A stretch of DNA of 37,824 nt. Origin: Mycobacterium arosiense ATCC BAA-1401 = DSM 45069. GTDB taxonomy: Bacteria; Actinomycetota; Actinomycetes; Mycobacteriales; Mycobacteriaceae. The translations under genes were made by a program, and so were the position numbers. A model generated the notes under the pieces. That model worked only from the letters and a program-made list of their open reading frames with translations. It made no database searches and was not told where the DNA came from. Where the stretch lies: NCBI RefSeq assembly GCF_002086125.1, contig NZ_MVHG01000047.1, positions 1-37,824 on the forward strand, read 5' to 3'. Of the stretch, positions 1 to 6,494 are shown in pieces (position 1 is the stretch's first letter; each line of letters starts with the position of its first letter).

Positions 1-225
1 CTGCGGCACTGACCGCTTGAACCATCATCTCGAAGAATCACAAGACGACCCCGTACACCACGTCCCTGGACTTGACCATGCATCCCGACGGCCAGTGTGG
101 ATCCACCCCTCGGAGTAGCCGCCGGCTGACACTGGTCGCGTCGGTACAACAGCTCGCACTGGCGGGCCGAACCAGGCTTTCAATCGGTCTGGTTTCGGCC
201 CAATGGCGGCTGGGCATTCGCAGAC
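1..225. other. 5' edge, no gene recognised
   Basis: No reading frame here resembles a known protein. One + frame is open from the window edge to about position 115 and another ends at a TGA near position 20, so the tail of an upstream gene cannot be excluded. The final part is the upstream region of the cutinase gene that starts at 226; I see no convincing -35/-10 pair in it. Confidence 0.4.
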
Positions 226-936
226 ATGAGCACGCTACGTTCGATTTGTTGTCTCGTCGCCGCGGCGGTAACAGCCTTTGCCGGGCTTGCTTGTGCAGCC
301 GGTCCAGTGGCTTCCGCCGAGCCATGTCCTGACGTCGAAGTGGTGTTCGCTCGCGGCACCGGCGAGCCACCTGGGGTCGGCGGAATCGGGCAGGCGTTCG
401 TCGATGCGCTCCGGTCACGGGTGGGCGGCAAGTCGGTGGGGGTTTACCCGGTCAATTACGAGGCGAGTAGCGACTTCAACGGTGGCATCGCTTTCGCCAG
501 AACTGTCGTGGATGGGATCAGGGACGCCGGCACTCATGCCGAGTCCACGGCGTCGAACTGCCCGAGCACCAGAATCGTGCTTGGTGGCTATTCCCAAGGC
601 GCCGCCGTGTCGGGCTTCGTCACTTCCGCTGCGGTGCCCAAGGAGGTGCCGCAGGAGTTCGCCTCCTATGTCCCGCAACCGCTGCCGCAGGCGATAGCTA
701 CTCACGTGGCCGCCGTCGTTTTATTCGGAACACCGTCCAACGACTTTATGCGCGGCGCCGGCGCGCCGCCCATTACGATCGGGCCCCTTTACGCGAGCAA
801 GACAATTCAGTTGTGCGCCCCCGATGACAACATCTGTGATGGCGCACCTCCCGGACCGCCCGGGCTCGCTCACACGCTCTACGCGGCAAATGGCATGGTT
901 GATCAGGGCGCGGATTTTGCTGTGCACCACCTTTAG
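226..936 (+). CDS. Exported cutinase-family serine esterase (Culp type)
   Basis: Secreted alpha/beta-hydrolase of the mycobacterial cutinase-like family, expected to hydrolyse ester bonds of lipids or small esters outside the membrane. The 236-residue product begins with a hydrophobic signal peptide (about residues 1-31, ending near PVASA). The mature part opens with the family signature CPDVEVVFARGTGEPPG. The nucleophile Ser123 lies in GYSQG (121-125), the Asp is in CAPDDNIC (about 198-204), and His216 follows in LAHTLYA, so the catalytic triad is complete. Length is normal for the family. A second cutinase lies at 34768-35430; the two are related but diverged. Transcribed alone. Substrate cannot be told from sequence; mycobacterial members range from esterases to phospholipases. 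Confidence 0.93.
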   Translation: MSTLRSICCLVAAAVTAFAGLACAAGPVASAEPCPDVEVVFARGTGEPPGVGGIGQAFVDALRSRVGGKSVGVYPVNYEASSDFNGGIAFARTVVDGIRDAGTHAESTASNCPSTRIVLGGYSQGAAVSGFVTSAAVPKEVPQEFASYVPQPLPQAIATHVAAVVLFGTPSNDFMRGAGAPPITIGPLYASKTIQLCAPDDNICDGAPPGPPGLAHTLYAANGMVDQGADFAVHHL

Positions 937-984
937 TGGGATTTCCGAGCCGTCGTCTCAACCCCGAACACACCGGCCGGACAT

Positions 985-990
985 TAGGCT
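985..990 (+). promoter_or_regulatory. -10 box TAGGCT for a leaderless start
   Basis: TAGGCT fits the mycobacterial -10 consensus TANNNT and ends six bases before the ATG at 997. Transcription would therefore start at or next to the start codon. No Shine-Dalgarno sequence and no clear -35 box are seen, which is common for leaderless mycobacterial genes. Confidence 0.5.
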
Positions 991-996
991 CTGGAA

Positions 997-1446
997 ATGC
1001 ATTCGTGTCGTTCTGCCGCCACGGTAGTAGTCAGCCTTTCATTCGCGACCGTTCTCGCGACGGCATGTACCAAGAGCACCACCGGATACGCGGTGCGTCC
1101 CGCTGACGGTGTCGATACCACCTCGCGAATCGCGACGTCGACACCGTCGGCGCAAAGTCCCGCGGCGCCCGCCGGTCCGCCGGTCGGAACGGCGGTGATG
1201 AAGGTCAGCGGGGGCAGCGCCCCGGTCACGATCCGTTACCGGATCAACGGAGGCCCGGAGCAGACCGAGACCAATGTGCCCCTGCCGTGGGAAAAGCAGT
1301 ACCCGGTCTACAACGAAGTGGAGTCGCAGGTATCCGCCGATGGCGGAGACACTCCCCTCACCTGCACCATCATCATGGACGGCGACAAGCTCGTGTCCCT
1401 CAAGAGCGAACCGCGGCCCGCATGCATCTTCGCCTACTGGGGCTGA
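997..1446 (+). CDS. MmpS-like exported lipoprotein
   Basis: A 149-residue protein with an N-terminal hydrophobic segment ending in LATAC (Cys24), an imperfect lipobox that suggests lipid anchoring outside the membrane. Residues 25-65 form a Thr/Ser/Pro/Ala-rich linker. The C-terminal domain (about 66-149) has the hallmarks of the MmpS beta-sandwich: a beta-strand core, a VPLPWEKQ segment matching the MmpS LPW motif, and two cysteines, the first in the context LTCTIIMDGD and the second near the C terminus. MmpS proteins partner MmpL transporters in lipid or siderophore export, but no mmpL gene lies in this window, so this is probably one of the free-standing exported relatives. The start is supported by the TAGGCT box directly upstream. 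Function beyond the fold is unknown. Confidence 0.8.
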   Translation: MHSCRSAATVVVSLSFATVLATACTKSTTGYAVRPADGVDTTSRIATSTPSAQSPAAPAGPPVGTAVMKVSGGSAPVTIRYRINGGPEQTETNVPLPWEKQYPVYNEVESQVSADGGDTPLTCTIIMDGDKLVSLKSEPRPACIFAYWG

Positions 1447-1454
1447 CGTCCTCG

Positions 1455-1628
1455 ATGTCCGCAACCTTCAACGCGAATCGTGAAAGTGCCGATAACAAGC
1501 CGGTTTTCGGTCAGCTGATGCCTGATGAGGCGTTTTCTAAGTCCGACCCGCCGTTCGCTCAGCAGGATCTGCAGGCCTTCCGCCGTGAGATGCGGACGCC
1601 GGCGGCATTGGTTCCGGCCGGGGTGTGA
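1455..1628 (+). CDS. Short ORF of 57 codons, possible gene remnant
   Basis: An ATG eight bases after the lipoprotein stop opens a 57-codon frame reading MSATFNANRE and ending AALVPAGV. The segment with VFGQLMPDEAFSKSDPPF looks protein-like, with charged and Pro residues spread evenly, but I do not recognise a family. There is no clear Shine-Dalgarno sequence. It may be the N-terminal remnant of a larger gene or a fortuitous frame. The nearby region to 1726 shows nothing else. Confidence 0.3.
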   Translation: MSATFNANRESADNKPVFGQLMPDEAFSKSDPPFAQQDLQAFRREMRTPAALVPAGV

Positions 1629-1726
1629 CGCGCTCACTCATTTGTTGGGATCGGTAGTTACGCGAAAGCGCAAAACTTTCGTGAGTTTCGGCGTTGAATT
1701 CCCGATACCAGCGAAAGGGCACTGCT

Positions 1727-1954
1727 GTGGACATCAACCGAATCGCGAAGAAAATCGTTGGCACGGCGCTGTTGTCGGGCGGTGTCGCGGTGGCCGGTCT
1801 GGGGCTCTCCCTCGGTCCCGCGCAAGCCCAGCCGGGTTCGGTGCCGCGGGCGCATGGCGTCGCACCCGAATCCGCTCACGTGCTCAGGAACTCTGTGAAT
1901 ATCGACTGGCGGTCCCGCAAGGCTTCGATCAACGACTCCCGTCGCGGGCCTTGA
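1727..1954 (+). CDS. Small exported protein, C-terminus probably altered
   Basis: The GTG at 1727 is preceded by GAAAGGG at a spacing of eight bases, which decides the start over the upstream in-frame ATG at 1694. The 75-residue product has a clear signal peptide: basic start MDINRIAKK, hydrophobic core rich in Gly/Ala/Val/Leu, and an AQA cleavage site near residue 35. The remaining 40 residues are Arg/Ser-rich and do not resemble the short Cys/Trp/Pro-rich tails common in such mycobacterial proteins. Its 3' end overlaps the convergent gene at 1929-2420 by 26 bases, suggesting that the original 3' end was lost at a junction. Function unknown. Confidence 0.55.
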   Translation: MDINRIAKKIVGTALLSGGVAVAGLGLSLGPAQAQPGSVPRAHGVAPESAHVLRNSVNIDWRSRKASINDSRRGP

Positions 1955-2420
1955 TTCCTTTCGAGATAGCAAGCGCCGCAAGGCGTCCGAGCGCACCGAC
2001 TGATCCGCCAAGGTAGGCTTTCGCCATATCGCGGGCGGACACGGCGGGTCCTTCCGGTAGCGAATTAAGCCACGCGATGGCGTCATCGCGCGCGTCGTTG
2101 TCGAAGACGCGCAGCGGGCACGGCAGCCATGCGCCGATACCGCGGGTCGGTTCCCGGATCCAGTCGAGATCTGTCACGACGGCGCAACCATCGAGGAGCC
2201 GTAGGTAACCCGCGCCGAGCCGGGTGTCGGCCCACAGCGCACCCGGCGTGAGGCGATTGAAATCCGGCCCGAACTGGTAGAGGAGCCGCAGGCGCCGGCC
2301 GCTGCGCCGCGCTTGACGGACTATCGGCGCGAAGACCTGCTCGTAGTCGTCGGCCGTCACCGTGCCCACGGCTTCCATGGCCCGGACGTCGCCGGGCAGG
2401 AAGGTGAGTTCCTTGAGCAC
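1929..2420 (-). CDS. SpoIIAA/STAS-like domain protein
   Basis: A 163-residue cytoplasmic protein of the SpoIIAA-like family (PF11964-type, formerly DUF3478), single-domain STAS-like proteins found in many bacteria. Supporting features are the opening FLPGDVRAMEAVGTVTADDY, in which an early beta-strand leads into the conserved T-x-D-Y segment, the central LLYQFG strand and a DLDWIREPTRG segment. The family consists of small ligand- or lipid-binding domains without known catalysis. I chose the GTG at 2420 because GGGGAT lies shortly upstream and because the N-terminal strand belongs to the fold; the internal ATG after it would remove that strand. The last 30 residues are a basic Ala/Gly-rich extension. 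Biological role unknown. Confidence 0.7.
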   Translation of the reverse strand: MLKELTFLPGDVRAMEAVGTVTADDYEQVFAPIVRQARRSGRRLRLLYQFGPDFNRLTPGALWADTRLGAGYLRLLDGCAVVTDLDWIREPTRGIGAWLPCPLRVFDNDARDDAIAWLNSLPEGPAVSARDMAKAYLGGSVGALGRLAALAISKGIKARDGSR

Positions 2421-2440
2421 CGAGAATCCCCGTATACGTC

Positions 2441-2749
2441 CTAGCCCGCCGGCGGACGGCATTCGTTGGCGCCCGGATCCCACCACCAGCCGTTGTCGCA
2501 CGCGAGCGGCTGGGGCCCGACACCCAACGGCCGGCACACATTGGCCGTCGGGTCCCACCACTGGCCCGGATCGCACGCCAAGGGTTGCGGCCCGACCCCG
2601 AGCGGCCGGCAGACTTTACCGGTCGGGTCCCACCACTCGCCGTCGGCGCAGTCGGCCCTGCCCACCGCCGGCGTCAGCACCGTCACAGCCGCCATCGATG
2701 CGAACGCGAGCATGACAATGACCACAACTTGGCGAATGAATGGCCTCAT
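2441..2749 (-). CDS. Small secreted Cys/Trp repeat protein
   Basis: A 102-residue exported protein. The ATG at 2749 has GGGAGG upstream, which excludes longer starts. Residues 1-32 form a signal peptide (basic MRPFIRQ, then a hydrophobic stretch, cleavage near GRA). The mature part is almost wholly three repeats of a 25-residue unit: residues 34-58, 59-83 and a shortened 84-102. Each unit carries one Cys at its start, a WWDP motif and a Cys before RPL, so the mature protein has six cysteines that could pair in a repeated disulphide pattern. Short secreted proteins with CD.G.WWDP.. repeats occur in mycobacteria; no function is known. It stands alone on its strand, just upstream of the SpoIIAA-like gene (20 bases apart), with which it may be co-transcribed. 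Confidence 0.75.
   Translation of the reverse strand: MRPFIRQVVVIVMLAFASMAAVTVLTPAVGRADCADGEWWDPTGKVCRPLGVGPQPLACDPGQWWDPTANVCRPLGVGPQPLACDNGWWWDPGANECRPPAG
2444..2650 (-). repeat. Three tandem 75-bp coding repeats
   Basis: The DNA encodes two full 25-codon units and one 19-codon unit, all in frame. Units 1 and 2 are identical over the stretch VCRPLGVGPQPLACD at protein level and nearly so in DNA; unit 3 diverges at its end. The arrangement favours slippage or unequal exchange, so copy number may vary among strains. Confidence 0.85.
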
Positions 2750-2929
2750 TGGGACCTCCCTCGTGGCTATCCGCTTATCGAACCCAGCCCGGGCAAGGGC
2801 GTCAAGAACACGGTGATCGAGCGGAGGCCGGGGGCGCCATGTCCACGGCGGCGCCATAAGGCCGATGAATTCCGGACACGCCACCGGTCAGACCTTTCGG
2901 ACAGATAAATCGAGAGCAAAGGTGGAGCC

Positions 2930-3637
2930 ATGCCCCCCGACCAGACGGCGTTGCCGCAAATCGTCGATCACCACACCTGGCGTGCCGCTCTGGACGAACT
3001 GCGCCGACGCGAGAAGGCCGCCACCCGCGAATTGGATGCGATCGCCGCCCAGCGGCGACGGCTACCGATGGTCGAGTTGCCCGACTACACCCTGGTGGGT
3101 GCCGGCGGGCCCGTCCGCCTGGTCGACGTGTTCGATGGCCGATCACAGCTGATCGTCTATCACCACATGTGGGCCGACGGCGCGGAATGGCAGTGCAGCG
3201 GGTGCACCGGCTTCACGTCGCAATTCACCCGACTGGAATTCCTCGAAAACTACGACGCCCGGTTCATCATCGTCACCAATGGACCGATCGAGGAAGCGCT
3301 GGCGTACAAGCGGAAAGTCGGCAACCGGATGGAGTGGTACTCGTCATCGCAGAGCCCGTTCGCCGCGGACATGGACGCGCCGCCCGGCGGCGGTTTCGGC
3401 GTGAACGTCTTCCTGCGCGACGGCGAGACGGTGTACCGCACCTGGCATACGAACGGACGAGGCACCGAGCAACTCAGTCACTCGTTCGGGCTGATCGACA
3501 TCCTGCCGTGGGGCCGTCAAGAGGAATGGCTGGATTCGCCGGCAGGCTGGCCGTCGCGGCCGACCTACTCGGGGTGGCCCGACTCCCCCGCTATTGCAGC
3601 CGCGTACGGATCACCGACGACTGAGGCCAAATCATGA
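2930..3637 (+). CDS. DUF899 thioredoxin-fold protein
   Basis: A 235-residue cytoplasmic protein of the DUF899 family, thioredoxin-fold proteins often placed near oxidoreductases or stress genes. The N-terminal helix (DELRRREKAATRELDAIAAQ) leads into the RRRLPMVEL segment typical of the family, followed by a LIVYHHMWADGAEWQCSGCT core. The cysteine pair of that core is spaced CSGC, like a redox-active thioredoxin motif, at about residues 86-89. The central part has MDAPPGGGFGVNVFLRDG, where the family places a conserved loop, and the C-terminal part has SHSFGLIDILPWGRQE. Start chosen at the ATG preceded by AAAGGTGG. Role unproven; a thiol redox or peroxidase-like function is plausible but inferred. 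Confidence 0.85.
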   Translation: MPPDQTALPQIVDHHTWRAALDELRRREKAATRELDAIAAQRRRLPMVELPDYTLVGAGGPVRLVDVFDGRSQLIVYHHMWADGAEWQCSGCTGFTSQFTRLEFLENYDARFIIVTNGPIEEALAYKRKVGNRMEWYSSSQSPFAADMDAPPGGGFGVNVFLRDGETVYRTWHTNGRGTEQLSHSFGLIDILPWGRQEEWLDSPAGWPSRPTYSGWPDSPAIAAAYGSPTTEAKS

Positions 3638-3733
3638 GTGCTGCCGTGGCGTCGAGGTCTTGATGAAGGACGAGTACCACCGGGATCCCTAGCGTCGGCG
3701 ACTTTGACGCGCGCCTTTATACCAATCTGCGAG

Positions 3734-4170
3734 GTGAGGGCGAACAATGCGGAGACGGCCCTCAGAACCCGATCGCACTGGCTGGTGGGGTATGGGCTGG
3801 CTCGCGCGACGCTGAAGCTCCTGGCTCGCCGAGGCGACCCGTCCGCCCGGTTGATGATCGACAACAACCAGCCCGACAACGCGCATCAGCCTATCGAGCG
3901 GATCCGTGAACGTTGACGCCTGTCGGTGGTGGTCGGCGGCTGGGTCACCGCCGATGCACGATCGTCCGAGAGGTGTTGCGGGACGACAGGTTTCGTCCGT
4001 CCCTACGCCCGCCGCGCCGATCGTTTCCCGGCTCTTCGCGCGCGTGAGGAGGTATGGTCGAAAATCGCATACGGCGGGTTACCAGCACGCCGCATTCGCT
4101 ATCACGCTGTGCATCAGCGCATCGCGGAGCTCGGTCCTGCAGTATTCCAATTGTCTGCATCCGACGCGTT
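3734..4170 (+). pseudogene. Decayed cytochrome P450, N-terminal part only
   Basis: Three reading-frame segments line up in order with the N terminus of mycobacterial P450s. From GTG 3734, the frame reads RSHWLVGYGLARATLKLLARRGD and on to PIERIRER, as in P450s whose N terminus places a His-Trp before a basic helix and an ERIR segment. A TGA at 3914 sits where Gly would follow. The same frame then continues RLSVVVGGWVTADA. Near 3957 a one-base loss shifts frame to IVREVLRDDRFRPS, matching the conserved VREVLRDDRFR segment. A third shift leads to weakly similar sequence to about 4170. The heme-binding Cys region and about three quarters of the enzyme are absent. This is a dead gene; which P450 family it came from cannot be told. 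Confidence 0.7.
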
Positions 4171-4180
4171 AGTGCAGCGC

Positions 4181-4492
4181 TCAGAGATCGAGGACGATGC
4201 GCAGTGCCGCGTCAACGCGGCGCATCTCGTCGAAGCTTAGGAGCCCGACGCTCTTGCCGAGCCGGCCTGGGTCGACCGCTGCGGCCTGCTCCGCAAGTAC
4301 CCGGGTGTTGACGCCGCCGATTTCAACCTCGGGCCGGAAGCTGGCGGCACGAGCCGACGTGGACGTCGGTGCAACCAGCCAGGTCGACAGGGGCAGTTGA
4401 TTTGACTGGACTACCACGGCATATCGGGAACCGGACTGCTCGTGACCGCGACTCCCCCGCGGGGCATGTAACCGAAAGACCTCACCACGCAC
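4181..4492 (-). CDS. mazF: MazF/PemK-family toxin
   Basis: A 103-residue type II toxin of the MazF/PemK endoribonuclease family, which cleaves mRNA at short motifs. It starts with VRGEVFRLHAPRGSRGHEQSGSR split as in the family: a GE-x-x strand, then a G-H-E-Q-x-G-x-R loop containing the catalytic Arg region, then YAVVVQSN and WLVAPTST strands. The C-terminal half has RLGKSVGLLSFDEMRRVD, the usual D-E-x-x-x-V helix of the fold. The GTG at 4492 overlaps the end of the antitoxin frame by 11 bases, so the two are translationally coupled. It resembles the MazF1-type toxins of mycobacteria, but the cleavage motif cannot be predicted. The pair lies between a dead P450 and a MarR gene, a typical accessory setting. 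Confidence 0.85.
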   Translation of the reverse strand: MRGEVFRLHAPRGSRGHEQSGSRYAVVVQSNQLPLSTWLVAPTSTSARAASFRPEVEIGGVNTRVLAEQAAAVDPGRLGKSVGLLSFDEMRRVDAALRIVLDL

Positions 4493-4715
4493 GCAGCGTC
4501 TCCATATCGCGGAGCACCTGCATGGCCTCAGCGCGGTCGGATTCGTCTTCGGCAAGCCTTTCCGCCTCGGCGCGAACCGCCGCGTTGGCCTTCCGACGTG
4601 CGGCCTCGATGAGAGCAGATCGAACGGCTACCGACACGGCCGTGCCGTCTTTGGTCAAGACCTCCAGCGCCTTCGATGTGTCTTCGTCCGTCCGGAAGGT
4701 AATCGTGTCAGCCAT
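4482..4715 (-). CDS. mazE: MazE-type antitoxin, ribbon-helix-helix
   Basis: A 77-residue antitoxin expected to bind and silence the MazF-type toxin encoded directly downstream and to repress its own promoter as a complex. The N-terminal part (ADTITFRTDEDTSKALEVL) is a short beta strand followed by a helix, as in ribbon-helix-helix DNA-binding domains; the C-terminal part (about 35-77) is a long charged Ala/Glu/Arg helix that would wrap the toxin. An in-frame ATG at 4733 would add six residues, but I prefer 4715 because a -10 box TACACT ends six bases before it and a matching -35 lies at the proper distance, giving a leaderless transcript. The stop codon overlaps the toxin start. Confidence 0.82.
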   Translation of the reverse strand: MADTITFRTDEDTSKALEVLTKDGTAVSVAVRSALIEAARRKANAAVRAEAERLAEDESDRAEAMQVLRDMETLRAW

Positions 4716-4721
4716 AGCAAC

Positions 4722-4749
4722 AGTGTACGACATTTTGTAAGACAGTCAT
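4722..4749 (-). promoter_or_regulatory. Leaderless promoter of the toxin-antitoxin pair
   Basis: On the minus strand, ATGACT (4749-4744, four of six to TTGACA) is followed after 16 bases by TACACT (4727-4722). The box ends six bases before the antitoxin ATG at 4715, so the mRNA should begin at the start codon. The DNA around it (TGTCTTACAAAATGTCGTAC) is the likely autoregulatory site. Confidence 0.6.
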
Positions 4750-4894
4750 TGAGCGGCACGAGCGCCGGTTCGCTCAGCGTCACCCTGTAGCGCCTACCCG
4801 CCACGACCCAGACCTTGGTGTTGCCGGCCAGGCAGGACCGAGCTAAGCCACAGATCTTTCGCACATTCGACCCGAGCCGACAGGCGCGGCGACA

Positions 4895-5338
4895 CTACCG
4901 CGCGTAGGGGTCGGTGATCTCGCGAAGTTGATCCAAAATCTGTTGCAGCAGTGTGAAGTTGCGGGTACCCAGGTAGGCCTTCCACTCCGAGTGAATGTCG
5001 TCGAGTGTTGCCATGGCTACCTCGATCGCACGCTGGCCACGTTGCTCGACCACGATCAATCTGGCGCGGCCATCCGCGGGGTCGGGGACCCGGCGGACAT
5101 AGCCCAAACGTTCTAGTTGATCGACCAGCACACCCGCGCTCTGCTTGCTCATTTGCGCCTGTTCAGCAAGGTCTGTGAGGCGCGAACCCTCCGGGGCGAT
5201 GCGCTGAAACACGCGGCACTGGGCAAGGGTCCAGTCGTCGAATCCAGCAGCCTGGAGCGCCCGGAAAATGCGGTCTTCGGCGTATCGGTACGGGATGAAC
5301 AACGACACCCCTAGATCACTCCGCTGCTCGTCGCCCAT
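4895..5338 (-). CDS. MarR-family transcriptional regulator
   Basis: A 147-residue winged-helix regulator of the MarR family, usually a dimeric repressor released by small phenolic or oxidant ligands. The helix-turn-helix and wing are visible: LTDLAEQAQMSKQSAGVLVD (recognition helix), then LERLGYVRRVPDPADGRARL, the canonical DxRxR/DGRAR wing hairpin. The flanking helices (SLFIPYRYAEDRIFRALQ and the C-terminal LLQQILDQLREITD) form the dimer interface. I chose the ATG at 5338 because GAGG lies just before it; a GTG at 5362 is possible. A TAGGGT box at 5387-5382 could be its -10. It is divergent from the reductase at 5642, and the gap between them holds two copies of an inverted repeat, so that gene is its probable target. 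Confidence 0.9.
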   Translation of the reverse strand: MGDEQRSDLGVSLFIPYRYAEDRIFRALQAAGFDDWTLAQCRVFQRIAPEGSRLTDLAEQAQMSKQSAGVLVDQLERLGYVRRVPDPADGRARLIVVEQRGQRAIEVAMATLDDIHSEWKAYLGTRNFTLLQQILDQLREITDPYAR

Positions 5339-5442
5339 GCCACCCTCGGCTCCATCGCCCACCTGATCCCACGAAACTCACACCCTATGTCACCGCCACC
5401 GCGTCCGATCGCCACCGACCCCTCGAATGCGAAAGGCGACGG

Positions 5443-5461
5443 TAGTCAGATCTACTGACTA
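5443..5461. promoter_or_regulatory. Operator O1, perfect 7-bp inverted repeat
   Basis: TAGTCAG-ATCTA-CTGACTA is a perfect inverted repeat with seven-base arms and a five-base spacer. Its size and symmetry suit a MarR dimer, and it lies between the MarR gene and the reductase. A second near-identical copy follows at 5506-5524. Confidence 0.7.
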
Positions 5462-5498
5462 ACATAGCGGATAAACAGGCATCTTGATGGAACCAGGC

Positions 5499-5528
5499 TT
5501 GACATTAGTAAGGAAATCTGATTATCCT
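5499..5528 (+). promoter_or_regulatory. Sigma-A type promoter of the reductase gene
   Basis: A consensus -35 TTGACA (5499-5504) and -10 TATCCT (5523-5528) are separated by 18 bases. Transcription would begin near 5535, leaving an untranslated leader of about 105 bases before the GTG at 5642. The operator copy O2 fills the space between the two boxes. Confidence 0.65.
5506..5524. promoter_or_regulatory. Operator O2 between -35 and -10
   Basis: TAGTAAG-GAAAT-CTGATTA shares 12 of 14 arm bases with O1 and has the same five-base spacer. It sits between the -35 and -10 boxes, so a bound repressor would block RNA polymerase. The centres of O1 and O2 are 63 bp apart, six helical turns, so both sites would lie on the same face of the DNA. 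Confidence 0.65.
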
Positions 5529-5641
5529 GATGGAGGATCCTGACGATCCATCGGCGATGACTGAGTGATTACCGCGATGCGCGGCCGCTCACCATGACGG
5601 CCATTCATCCGTTTCATCCGTTCTATAGAAAGCGAAATACT

Positions 5642-6274
5642 GTGAAGTTTCTTGTGCTCGGAGCAACCGGCGGTACCGGCGTTCGCTTTGTCGAAAAGGC
5701 ACTCGACCAGGGCCACCAGGTCACCGCCCTCGTTCGGCGGCCCGACGCGACCGTCGACCTGCGAGCCCAAATCGTCAACGGCGACGTCACCGACGCCGCT
5801 ACGCTCGCCGCGGCAGCCCGAGGGCACGACGCGATCATCAGCACGCTCGGAGTCAAAAGCGTCCGGGAAACCCCGACCCTGATCACGGACACAGTCCGCG
5901 CCGTCATCGCGTCGGCGAAAACATCGGGTGTTGACCGGTTCGTCATCGTGTCCGCATTCGGAGTCGGCGACTCCCTCGCCAAGGCATCGTTGCTTGCCGG
6001 ACTGATATTTCGCACTGCGCTCCGCAAAAAATACGAGGACAAGGCCGCGTCCGAAGCGCTCTTGAAAGCCAGCGGCCTGAAATGGACCGTCGAATACCCC
6101 GGGGCCTTAAACGACGGGGTCGGCGGCCGCTACACCGCGATCGCGCTCGAGGATGTCACGACATTGCCGATCCTCCCCTCGACCTCTCGCGCAAACGCCG
6201 CCGACTTCCTCCTCCGCTCCGCCGTGGAAAACACCTTCGTCCATCAGACCGTCGTTGTCACCAACACCAAATAG
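5642..6274 (+). CDS. NAD(P)-binding reductase, atypical SDR (NmrA-like)
   Basis: A 210-residue cytoplasmic protein of the NAD(P)H-binding family (PF13460), atypical short-chain reductases such as NmrA-like and biliverdin-reductase-B-like proteins. The N terminus MKFLVLGATGGTG carries the dinucleotide-binding loop (residues 7-13). ALVRRPD follows the second strand and its Arg residues suggest NADPH preference; RFVIVSAFGVGD is the strand-4 segment. The usual SDR YxxxK pair is not in place: KKYEDKAASEALL has a Tyr but a different spacing, as in other atypical members. The GTG at 5642 gives the expected N terminus and has AGAAAG upstream; the ATG at 5594 would add 16 residues before it. Divergent MarR gene and two operators suggest induction by a reactive small molecule. 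Substrate unknown. Confidence 0.85.
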   Translation: MKFLVLGATGGTGVRFVEKALDQGHQVTALVRRPDATVDLRAQIVNGDVTDAATLAAAARGHDAIISTLGVKSVRETPTLITDTVRAVIASAKTSGVDRFVIVSAFGVGDSLAKASLLAGLIFRTALRKKYEDKAASEALLKASGLKWTVEYPGALNDGVGGRYTAIALEDVTTLPILPSTSRANAADFLLRSAVENTFVHQTVVVTNTK

Positions 6275-6311
6275 GTGCCGATGGCGCCGGCCGGCTACAG
6301 CCCGGACGGTG

Positions 6312-6446
6312 ATGAAGGGCAACCAGACCGACGGCCTTTCGGAGGGGCAACTCCTTAGATACGGCATTGGCGCCGCCGCCACCTGCGCGGCGCTCATCGC
6401 CACCGCGCTAGCCCTGCGGTGGAAGGCCTCGGAGCTTCCAGCCTGA
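6312..6446 (+). CDS. Small single-pass membrane protein
   Basis: A possible 44-residue protein starting at ATG 6312, 37 bases after the reductase stop and on the same strand. It has a polar N terminus (MKGNQTDGLSEGQLLRYG) and one hydrophobic segment of about 20 residues (Ile, Ala, Leu rich) ending before a basic-acidic tail. This pattern suits a small membrane protein co-transcribed with the reductase. No Shine-Dalgarno sequence is obvious and I recognise no family, so the frame may be fortuitous. Confidence 0.35.
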   Translation: MKGNQTDGLSEGQLLRYGIGAAATCAALIATALALRWKASELPA

Positions 6447-6494
6447 ATGGTGAAGTGATGCGGTGTTGTAGCGGTCGCCACCCGTTCGTCAGCG

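Noticed and set aside
4003..4045. TPAAPIVSRLFARV here and TPAAPIVSRLVARA at the end of the ATP-grasp gene (12967-13010)
   Set aside because: The similarity covers only about 43 bases and the first copy lies inside the decayed P450. I could not extend it on either side, so a shared origin is not supported.
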